Shown here in pieces: positions 55,001 to 64,000 of a stretch of 64,000 bases of DNA. A program made the translations under genes and the position numbers. The DNA comes from Malus domestica (lineage: Eukaryota; Streptophyta; Magnoliopsida; Rosales; Rosaceae): assembly GCF_042453785.1 (NCBI RefSeq), contig NC_091675.1, positions 1,810,501-1,874,500 of the forward strand, read 5' to 3'. The stretch's first letter is position 1. The number at the start of each line of letters is the position of its first letter. Under the pieces are notes generated by a model. That model was not told where the DNA came from. It saw only the letters and a list, made by a program, of their open reading frames with translations, and ran no database searches.

Positions 55001-55935
55001 TCCAGTTTCCTTTTCCGAATTTTCTCCAGAACTGAAGATATCGGCTTCTGAACAAGCGGTATGGGTTTAAATGCTGCATCTCTGGTTTCTAACACAGAAG
55101 AAGATGATAACGAATAAGACATAATCAAAAGTAATAAATTGTAAATGAACTACGTAATAGCATCACTTTGTTTATACCTCGCAAAAGTCTCTGAGATTCA
55201 GCATGCAGTTGCTTCAGATGCTCTCGTCTTTCCTACAAAATCATAACAATTTAGGCCTAAGCAAAACAGTACAAACTAATTTCAACCAATTTTACGGAAT
55301 ACAACACGAAAAAATCTTAATACTTTTTCAGTCGTCCTCATGCCCTCGGCAGCCCCGGTTTTGCTCTTGGCCCTCTTTTTCTTCTTCTTGTTCTCCTCTT
55401 CCTCAAAGCCATCAGAACTACGCCGTTTCTTATCCGTCTCTTCTACCCTCACATCCCCACTTTCTTCCGGCATCAACTTGTTTAGATCTTCGCCAAATTC
55501 CTCTCCCGCAGAATCAAAATCCAAAACCCTCTTAGCTCCGTTGCCATCTTCGCCGCCACCCAAACCATCAAAACTCGAATTCATTTCACCTTCACCGCCC
55601 AAACCATCAAAACCGGAATCGATTTCCCCTCCACCGCCCAACCCATCGGAACCATAACTCATTTCACCTTCACCACCGCCCAAGCCGTCAAATCCGGAAT
55701 TAGAATCCCCTTCGCCGCCCAAACCTTCCGATCCCAACCCTAACCTTGACGGCTCATTCGATTCCTCCAAGCTTAGAGCTTCGAATTCGGAGGGATTCAC
55801 TCGGCCGCTCTCCGATTCGTCGACGGGAGGTTCTTCGGAAACCCTAATTGCTTTCTTTAAGCGCTTCAGCTTCGTTTCGCGGACTGGCGGAGCAGTCTCC
55901 GCTGACAGCAGCTCGAAATCATCGTCGCTGTCCAT
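52071..55935 (-). CDS. Claspin/MRC1-like DNA replication checkpoint mediator
   Basis: Eleven exons join in frame to 778 residues: 55935-55324, 55232-55178, 55088-54989, 54878-54725, 54323-54270, 54182-54043, 53885-53282, 53134-53023, 52906-52857, 52720-52583, 52388-52071. The N-terminus (MDSDDDFELLSAETAPPVRE) is followed by Gly-rich repeats built on a DGLGG core (about 75-140) and a basic block. The block ERREHLKQLHAESQRLLRET, with FKPIPLVQKPISSVLEKI, is typical of the plant family. The acidic MRC1-like domain (exon 7) contains DSDHDLHRFEDSDDD and ERRNELHQKWLKQQDASGTE. Claspin/Mrc1 travels with the replication fork and relays ATR to the effector kinase in other eukaryotes; the plant role is inferred. 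The exact acceptor of exon 8 is the least certain border. Confidence 0.85.
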
Positions 55936-57240
55936 CTCCGCGATGGATTTCTCGGCGTAACGGACGACGTAAAATCAAATTAGGGTTTAGGTTCTATAAG
56001 GCAATGAAAATTTGGGGCGGATCTGATCCAATTCCTGAGAAGAAAACAGGTAAAAGGCAGTGATATTTAAGCGCCAAATGATTTTAAAATTCTTTTGGGG
56101 ATTGCCACTGCCGCCAAATTTACACGTTTTCATGACGAAACATCAGGACCGTCAGATTTTTCAGGGTTTGGTGAGCGGTTCTGATTGAAGATTGAGATCA
56201 AGCCCCATATCAAAGTGATAGTATTGTTTTGGGCTCGATTGGGCCCAATTTTGGATTAAGCTGATAAATTGATAATGCACTTGAATTCTTTTGATCCAAA
56301 CAAAGTCTAAGAGGTCCAAATTCCTGTATTTCCGTATACATTTCATTTTAAGTGGCTCAAATACGCCCCTTATATTTTCTTAAATTCAGAATTGCTAATT
56401 CAGTCTGTTAAATTTAATAATGTATATCATATATATAATATAAATTTTTCTAAAAGTATTTTTCGGAGTATCCAACAACTATTTTGTTTAAAGTCGAATT
56501 CGGCTCAGGGATTTATATCACAATATTGACTTTTGTGAAAAGTGTTCACCTATATAACAACACGTGAAGTGCGGAGTTATCGTCACGCTCACAACACTTG
56601 AATTGTGAGCTTGTTTGGATGTGCTTTTAAAATAACTGAAAACGTTCATAGGGAAAAAAAATTGAGCTCCAAAAGCACTGGAAGTGCTTTATGTAAGAAG
56701 CACCACTTAAGTGCTTCTTCTAAGATTTACTTGCATTTTTACTAAGGATTGGTTCCAAAAACATTTTCACTAAAAACATTTTCAATTATTTTAAAAGTAC
56801 ATTCAAATGAGCAAATGTCAGACTTTATCAACTGTAAGTCTCTGCAGCACAAAATAAAATACAAAGCCTGAACAAAGCAGATTGGGCGTTGAAATTCTTT
56901 GAATTTGCATTTACTTGCATCCATTGAACTTCTCACTTCCTCAGTAAAGTTCATGAACCATTCTCAAACAATCAAGAATGTACATTTTCAGTATAAAAAG
57001 CCGTAACTCGGCCTCAGTTCCTCCAAGAGAGAATTATTTCACGTAGCATATGAAGTTCATGGTTACTCGGACCATCCAACAATTTATATGTCAATGCTGC
57101 GCGTACGAAGCCGCCTATAACCAGGTGTATCAACTCACTAATGAAAGAAAAACACTATTCAATGATAAAATGATACTTTAAATCCATCATGAGACAATTC
57201 TAAGTTGTTATCATACTACAAGCAAAGATACAATAATGAA
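55936..57240. promoter_or_regulatory. Upstream region of the Claspin-like gene and OEP24 3' flank
   Basis: The Claspin-like promoter lies at about 55940-56200 (TTAGGGTTTAGG telo-box-like motif near 55980, and TTAAGCGCCAAA, close to the TTTSGCGC consensus of E2F sites, near 56068). The remainder holds OEP24 3' UTR sequence toward 57240. Short open frames are not supported as genes. The E2F-like site would suit a replication gene, but one match is weak evidence. Confidence 0.4.
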
Positions 57241-59125
57241 TCACATCTCAAAATCCCAGGTACTCTCAGCAGTTAATTTTGGCATCTTTCGTTCCTCCGC
57301 CAAATTAACAGATGCTGAAACCTGGAAAGAATACATGAACATTATCAGGAAAAGCTTGATTTAGTAACAACAGATAAGCAAAACTCTACAACCTTCGAAG
57401 TGGTCATGTGACTCATATACTCAGAAGCAACATTTCCGAGAGTTCAATGAGTAGGAGCTAATAGTTTTTTACATATGAAGATGTGTTACTAACATTCAAC
57501 TGATGGCCACATAACGATTGAACTACACTGCAATAGCATTACCGCCCAGAGCAGTGCTATCCACCACACAAACATTGCTAGTACCGCTGTGGACATGAAG
57601 CGTCATCTTTGATGCTACTACCACCAAGATTTCAATTCAATCCAACTACCCCACTAGTAGGAAAAACCACAGTTGTAGCTCTGGACACTGCCACAACCAC
57701 AACCCTTAACACAGAAAACAATAGCAGACCACCTTGTTTTGCAACACACTTGTGAATTGGAGGAACTGAGTGTGTTGCAGAATTGTTGCTTCTTCTTTGT
57801 AACTTCATAGGACAAACTGTTACAAGAAACCCTTGTGTACTTGGATTGACTGACATACCAAATGACATAACAAAACCAAAATTTCAACTTCACAGACCAA
57901 ACTGCAGCCCTTCCAAGAGCAACATTTCCGGAGTGTTACACACACTCGATTTCACAATCATCAACTCATCAACACCCTTATCTGGAAAGAACAATGTCAC
58001 CCATGTCCCCCAATTGAGGTTAATCAATTCCTCAGCAGATTTAAATTTCCCTCGAAAACCTCCCACCTCACTCGCCAGAGGTATATTCAAGTTTAATAAC
58101 GAAAGTAACATCCAGGATCCAAAACATGAATACTAACCAAATGCAATTACATCTCCTAAGTGATAAAAGCATACCGTACTCAATGTACTCGTATCACATC
58201 TAGTGAAGACGCACAGAAGCCCAGGATGACACAATTGTCGACAGAGAGAACGGATCATTTCCACAAAACACATACTTGTGCCATAATCGATTTACACTCA
58301 CTATATTACTTATTCAAAACTAAGACCATAATTTGAAAGCAGGCACAAATCATTGACAAACCAAAATTCAAATGCCATACTTCACTCAAACATCAAAATC
58401 CTAATTGCAATTATATAAACCAAATCAAATCCAACAAATAAAACAAGAAATATCAATTAAAAAAGTTTAATTACCTTAAAAGAGCCATTGATTTTAGAAC
58501 TCCTCGACCACTCCAACCCCAACAACTTGCTCGACGTCTGGTACGAAGCCCTGAATACATCATCATAAAACCTCTGGGCCACCGCGAAATCCCACGAATT
58601 CTTGGCCAAATCGTACGATGGCTCAAACGTCGTCGCTCCGCCGTGCAGATAAGAGTACTTGAACTTCCCGTTCCTCGAGCCGAGCACGTGATTCGCCGAC
58701 ACCTTGTTGGCCGAATCGAGCACTAGGGTTCCGTCCAGAATCGTCCGGTTGTCTCCCCTCATGTGAATGTAATTCAAATTCAACGGCTTCCCCGCAACCC
58801 TAACCGAGTTCATGAACTGAAACCTCAAGTCCTGCACACACCCAAAAGACAAAAGCCACCATTTTTACAGTTAAACTCACTCAAGGCCGCCAATTATAAC
58901 CAGACCAAGTTGCCGAAATCTGATTACCTGTTTGGGAACGTTGTAATCGACGATGAAGGAGCCGGGTTTCTCTACGGCGAGGACCAGGCCGTTTAAGCTG
59001 GGTCCGGCGGCGAAGGTGGCATCGGTGAGCGAAGCTCGGAACTTGACATCGCTGGCGAAGAAGGCGACGTTTGCGGCGGCGCCGCTCTTGTCATTTTCAT
59101 ACTTGCCCTTCAAAGATGCCTTCAT
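57241..59125 (-). CDS. OEP24: Outer envelope pore protein 24, plastid
   Basis: Three exons (59125-58928, 58831-58475, 57321-57241) join in frame to 211 residues, matching the usual length of about 213. The protein starts [20 protein letters not shown] and contains [75 protein letters not shown] and [19 protein letters not shown]. It ends [14 protein letters not shown]24 forms a beta-barrel channel in the chloroplast outer membrane that passes triose phosphates, sugars and other small anions. It has no cleavable transit peptide, as expected for outer-envelope barrels. An in-frame upstream extension starting MHHQPKTL is less likely because family members begin with MKAS. Intron 2 is about 1.15 kb. 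Confidence 0.95.
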
Positions 59126-60255
59126 CGTGAACGAGGTGGGTGGGGGCGGGGGAGGTTGAGAGGGGGAGGAGATGCCGCTGGTGAGGGTTTTAAAATTGTT
59201 TTCTTGTGAATTTGTTAACTTTGGAAATGTCAGCGTTTTTGGTTGGTGGTGCAATAGGGCGCCACGTCAAATCATTTTTTTTCTGGGTTTTAAATTTTTT
59301 TTGCCATTTTTATTTTTTATTTCTGTTTCTATTTTATCTATGTATTTTATGAATAGAAGAGCTCTTGTTAACTTTTTGTCCCTTTTTTTTCAATTTTTTC
59401 CTCTCTTTTGAATACACAATATTGACATGAGGAGGACAAAATAATAATTTTATACTTTTGACAAAATAACAATCATATCCCCATTTTTCCTATTTTGCCC
59501 TCATTTTGATACACAATATTTATATAAGTAGGGCAAAATGGTAATTTTGTATCAAAATATTTACATAAGATAAAAATATGTACTTACTAAAAGAAATTGT
59601 CCCACCATATCATATAGGTAAGTGAAATCATGATTTTTTTTAATAGTTTGAATGAACTAAACCAGTTGCGCTTAAGGAAAACGTGGGAGGAGATGTGAGG
59701 TTATTCACACGCACAAAATGTGTGTTATCTGCTAGTTTTTAATTAAAATTGTGATAAACAAACAAAGAGAATAAAAGGAAATCAAATTGAATTTATAATT
59801 GCTGGAATTTTGAGTCTTGGTTTTGTCATAAATTGATTTTGCATAGACATGGGGATGTGGAGTTTAAGGAAATGTGCTCAAGGCTATAACTTTTATGCAT
59901 ATTTTTGCGTAAATAAGTTGACCAGGTTAGTTTGAGGTGTGACCCTTTTACATTTGAATTTGAACCTTTTTGGATTCGAACATCTGTTGTGTTAAAAAAT
60001 AAAACTGCAATTTCTAAAATAACAAACAAATATATATGGCAAGAAAAAAAACTCACAAATTAAACAAACAAAAAAATTGAAACAAAGGAAGTTTTGTAGC
60101 TTCTTCTAGCCTTATATTTAGACCCTAGTGTATTTTTGCTCACCCGCTAAAGTGAGAGTGATGCTTATCCCTATTGATTACCGTTATATTAATTTGATTT
60201 AATTAATTTAAAATTTAAAATTTAAAATTTTCTAATATAACGACAATTAATGAGA
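59126..60255. other. OEP24 upstream region and spacer
   Basis: The OEP24 promoter is at the left end. AT-rich sequence follows, with two imperfect direct copies of an ACACAATATT...GGNCAAAATNNTAATTTT unit at about 59415 and 59511. No gene supported. Confidence 0.45.
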
Positions 60256-60263
60256 GTGAGCAC

Positions 60264-60662
60264 TAGACCTGTAAACGGGTCGGGTTTATTGGGTTTGGGT
60301 CGGGTTGAATCCGACCCGTTAAGTTAACGGGTCACCCGAACCCAACCCGTTAAGCTAACGGGTCACCCGAACCCGACCCGTTAAGCTAACGGGTCACCCG
60401 TTTCACCCGTTAACACCGGTTAACAATTATTATTATTATTTTTTTTGCATAAAGTTTATTTTTTGTTATTAAGACTTTACTAAAATATCCTCAACTAACG
60501 GGTGCTAACGGGTGTTAACGGGTCCTAACGGGTCTAACGGGTTGACCCAAAATGACCCGTTATTTAACGGGTTGTTAACGGGTTCACCCGTTAGCGACCC
60601 GACCCGTTAAGCATCCACCCAAATACAAATATTAACGGGTTGGGTCCAAAATGCCAGGCCTA
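60264..60662. mobile_element. hAT-type MITE with internal TAACGGGT minisatellite
   Basis: The ends TAGACCTGTAAACGGG and CCAAAATGCCAGGCCTA form a short inverted repeat of hAT type, flanked by a perfect 8-bp target duplication, GTGAGCAC (60256-60263 and 60663-60670). The interior is dominated by repeats of TAACGGGT and its complement ACCCGTTA, often as CCGTTAAGYTAACGGGTCAC palindromes. Non-coding. Confidence 0.85.
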
Positions 60663-60670
60663 GTGAGCAC

Positions 60671-61930
60671 CATCCTCGTTTAGGGAGTGAGCAAAAGACC
60701 ACTCATTAAGAAACCACCTCATTCGGCCATGTGGTGGGCTAAAATTTGAGCCTCTGTTATAAAACCGACCCATGGGCCGGCTCAGGAACTAAATGCAAGG
60801 CCTAAACCCTACTAGTTTGAAATTGGGTCGGGCGACCCCATAACCAAAAAAGTAAAACTGGGCTCTGATTGGCCCATCGGGCCTCCGCCCTTTTTAATCG
60901 AAGTGACTTTCAAGGGAAAAAGAGAGGGAGAGACAGATGGACGGCGAGATATGTAGAATCCATCACCAGTCCTATAGTTGATGCTGTACTCTAGTACTTC
61001 CATTCCCACGCGAATATTCAATGAACGAGGGATCGTTTGAGTTCCCGCCAAACAGAATTTGGCGCGCTCCCTACGATCTTAAAATCCCTCTTTTCCCGCG
61101 AGCTAAAAAGCCCCTTTGCCACTGCCACTAGCCCTACCATCTCCAATCTCAAACTTTCCGTCTCTCCAAACAGTCCCTTCCCATTCAGTCCAATAGCTTC
61201 AACATTTTCAGCTTTCTCTCTCTCTCTAGGTCTTCGTTTACGCCCTCTCCGTCTCTCCGATCCGGATATATCCCCCAATCATCTCGCCGTTCTTCGCTGT
61301 TTCGGGAATCACAGAGAGAGGAAGTTCGTGGAAGGTTGTATTGCTCTTTGAAGCAACCGAAGGTTTGCAATTGTGAGAGATTAAATTTTAATTGTATGTG
61401 ACCCAATTTATTACTAATTAGGGTTTCAATCTGGGATCTGACTTTTATGATGGATCTATTTGTTTGAAATGATTGTTTAAATTACTCTGTGTAATGTTAC
61501 CATGGCCTGAAAGCTTCTGTTTCCCGCAGGCGTCTCCGATTCGATTCACTGGAGCGAATCCAAATAGCAGTGGTGCTCCTCGTAGTCGTAATCTGGTACA
61601 GTTTCTCTTATCCCTGTATTCTTTTTGTTTATCATATGTTGAGGGTATATTTTCTTTTAATTGTTGCTATCAGCTGCTCAATCTGAAAACTTTCTAGTCA
61701 TTTTTTTATGTTTTTGATGGAGTTAATGTAATTGATTGATCTAATCTTTTAGGAATGGTCAGTAATTTGAATTTTTTGTCGTTAGTGTAATTTAGTGCTT
61801 TGATTTTGTTTCAAAGATTGATGTGTCTAACATTTTCTGAAATTTGAGGCTGTTGTGTTGTGTTTAATAACTAAGAATTACTTGGGAACAATTTGTTTAG
61901 TTTTATAAGTAAGGTTGATTTCCGTTGCAG
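60671..61930 (+). promoter_or_regulatory. Promoter and non-coding 5' exons of the 61998 gene
   Basis: A GC-richer, CT-repeat-containing stretch (about 61040-61360) looks like a transcribed leader, with a possible donor at CCGAAG|GTTTGC. A second small exon is likely at 61531-61597 (CAG|GCGTCTCCG to AATCTG|GTACAG). A third acceptor (TTGCAG) precedes 61931. Splice sites are predicted by eye only. Confidence 0.45.
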
Positions 61931-61997
61931 GGAAAGGATATTGTGCATTTTAATGATTGTTCGTGTACTAACGAGTAGAACCTGAGTTTTATATGTG

Positions 61998-64000
61998 ATG
62001 GAGTTGAGAAGTTGCAATCATTTGCACTTTATCCAGGCTCTGGAAGGTGGTTTAGTGGTAAAGACTCTGAATGTGGCTCGCGGACAGCCAGTACTCAGAT
62101 TCAAGGAGTTGAAAGACATACATGAAAGATTAGATGCCAAAAATGGTGATTCATTCCCAAGAATTCCGCCAAAAGATGAGTTCAGGGGATCAGTTGTCAA
62201 CGGAGATAGGGTCATGGGTGAAAGTCCAAGTAGGCGTACTGTGGGGAATGTGACAGTCAAAACTGAACCTGAAGTTTACGATTTTGATAGCAGTGATGGC
62301 AATGCCGGAAGAAATAATGATTTGGATGGTTTTGGTAATATTACACTGAAGCAGATTAAAGAGACATGCAAGGACAAGAAAAGAAAACGTTCAACATCTG
62401 GTGATTTGAAAAAAATAGAAACGTGCTCACCTGTAAAGCATGAGTTTTTTAAGTTGCAAACTGATGAAGAGGATGTTGATCTCATAGAGCCTCTTAGTAA
62501 GTGGAAACTCTCAAAGAAGGCAAAGGCCAATACTAAGAGTAAACATAAAAAAAAGGGTTTCTCTTCAATGTCTCAAAGTTCCATATCGACTATCACATCA
62601 GAACACATCCCAAGTGAGCCGGAATCTGGTCTGAACATTAAAGTAGAGGTTCCTGAAACTGAGTTTTCAGATATCCAAAACACAATTCCTGCTGCTGGTG
62701 ATACCTCTTTGGCTTGTGATAATCAGGAGGGTTCTTGCGGAGTGGTGCCTGATGAATCTCCTGCGATAGCTGCTGATTGTGTTTTCGAGACCGAGTTGCC
62801 AATTTACGAAACAAATGAAAGTCAGATTTGTGTTGTAAATGAAGTCTGCTACGAAGATATGGAATGTGCAGATCCCACACCTATTCAGATTGTAACGACC
62901 TCAGAATGGGATATTGTTGAGGTTGATGATTCAGAGTTCAATAGTGACGAGTGCTTGGATTTGCCTCTATTAGAATATAACATTGAAGGACATATCACGA
63001 ATTCAGTTCACCCTGACAACTTCATTGAAGCAATATGTTCGGCGCAAGATCAAAATTTTGATCTGCACGACACTATCTCCTCTGAGGATGAAAGGTTATG
63101 TCAGACTAACAGCGAGACCCAGGTTCGAATATCTGAGGTGGTGGGTGATGATCTCTTTCAGTGCATGGGACCTGTTAACGGAACTGATTCATGTCTATCT
63201 GAGCCTGACATGAATGATGATTCACCTTGGAATGTTGAATCCAGTGCTGGGTCTGGTAGCGGTTTTGTTTCTGTTGCTGATGATTCCCCCGTGGCTGAGG
63301 AGGAGAAGCAATCCCCCAAGTCTGCCTGTGCTGGTGCAGAAAGAAACTTGTCTCCAGGGATCTTTTCTTCTGATGCTACTGACGAGCTTACGACACTAGT
63401 GAGTGGTGGGAGTCCTAGTTTAAACGAGCAGCGTCCTCCTCAAAGGCTCTTTCCGACCAGAAAGGTATGTAACATCTATTCTCGTTTTTTTGCTTTATCA
63501 TAGAGTGGAGTCTGTTTCTCATAAACTGTTTTCATGTGCAGGTGATTTCACCAACTTCCCAAGAAAAACTGTGCAAGGCCATGAAGTCAATTGAGTTACA
63601 CGGTGAAGAACATCCCGGTAAGTGTACAAAGCCTGTTGTGCTATTCGAATGATTAGGATCGTAGGCTCGTAGCATACTCTGCCAGCCAGATGCTACAATG
63701 ATGCAGTAAAATTTAAGTTTCATTCTTGAAAGTACAGAAGAAATTTGACATTATTAACCATAAAAGTACTAAGCATATATTTTATTGGCCATGAAAACCT
63801 ATTGATGATCTGATAAAAATTTGACATTATTAACCATAAAAGTACTAAGCACATACTTTATTGGCCATGAGAACCTATTGATGAGCTGATAATCGATCTC
63901 CGCTGTGTTTTGATGTTCTCTATACTGCGGTGTTATGTAGTCCGTTGACATGTACAATGCTAATCAATTCTTGTGGCCCAGGTACACAACTGAGTGTTAT
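61998..64000 (+). CDS. Uncharacterised acidic plant protein, 5' part (partial)
   Basis: The first coding exon runs from the ATG at 61998 (an in-frame TGA lies just upstream at 61983) to the donor at 63464, 489 residues. A second exon, 63542-63617, continues VISPTSQEKLCKAMKSIELH. A third may begin near 63983. The gene runs off the window. The protein starts MELRSCNHLHFIQALEGGLV. It has a basic, nuclear-signal-like KDKKRKRS block (about 128-135), another Lys-rich stretch (KKAKANTKSKHKKKG), and then a long acidic Ser/Asp/Glu-rich region with little predicted fold. I recognise the ISPTSQEKLCKAM motif as conserved among unnamed plant proteins but cannot assign a function. Nuclear location is an inference from composition. 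Confidence 0.75.
63743..63894. repeat. 76-bp tandem duplication in an intron
   Basis: ATTTGACATTATTAACCATA begins at 63743 and again at 63819, with nearly identical following sequence through CCTATTGATGA. It lies after the exon ending at 63617, in the intron of the uncharacterised gene. Confidence 0.9.

Overview
The window is plant nuclear DNA. It has spliced genes with GT/AG introns, AT-rich spacers, many small DNA transposons, and proteins of clear eudicot type. The repeats (an RTE LINE with a TTG tail, a TAT-type LTR relic with its conserved antisense ORF, and many TIR MITEs) and a CYP749-like P450 most resemble what I know from Rosaceae, probably Malus or Pyrus. This placement is from memory, not from a search.

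Left part (1-29.4 kb). The ancestral order was PP2C-like phosphatase (-), CYP749-like cytochrome P450 (-), INDETERMINATE-DOMAIN zinc-finger gene (-). One head-to-tail tandem duplication copied the stretch from the PP2C 5' leader to IDD exon 3. Unit A is about 939-17822 and unit B about 17824-28475. Both P450 copies keep complete four-exon 505-codon frames. The IDD gene is complete only in B (26452-29371). In A it lacks exons 1-2 and most of exon 3, carries a one-base frameshift in exon 4, and is split by insertions. After the duplication, A gained a Helitron, MITEs and a 7.6-kb LINE/LTR composite. B gained a hAT element and MITEs and carries a third, broken P450 exon 1.

Right part (29.4-64 kb). 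This is ordinary gene space: a 16-exon DUF4091 (GH123-like) gene (-, 34533-39562), CSN4 of the COP9 signalosome (+, 43217-46586), an intronless At1g75140-like membrane protein (-, 49065-50951), a Claspin/MRC1-like replication-checkpoint protein (-, 52071-55935), plastid outer-envelope pore protein OEP24 (-, 57241-59125), and the 5' part of an uncharacterised acidic protein (+, from 61998). The spacers hold well-delimited non-autonomous transposons: two Mutator-like elements with 9-bp target duplications, PIF/Harbinger-type elements with TTA/TAA duplications, a TTAA-flanked MITE carrying a nested MITE, and a hAT MITE with an internal minisatellite.

The right-hand genes share no pathway. The main interest is the well-resolved tandem duplication, whose allele-like pairs of filled and empty sites give a relative history of insertion, decay and sequence exchange. 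I found no CRISPR array, rRNA, convincing tRNA, or novel multi-gene system.
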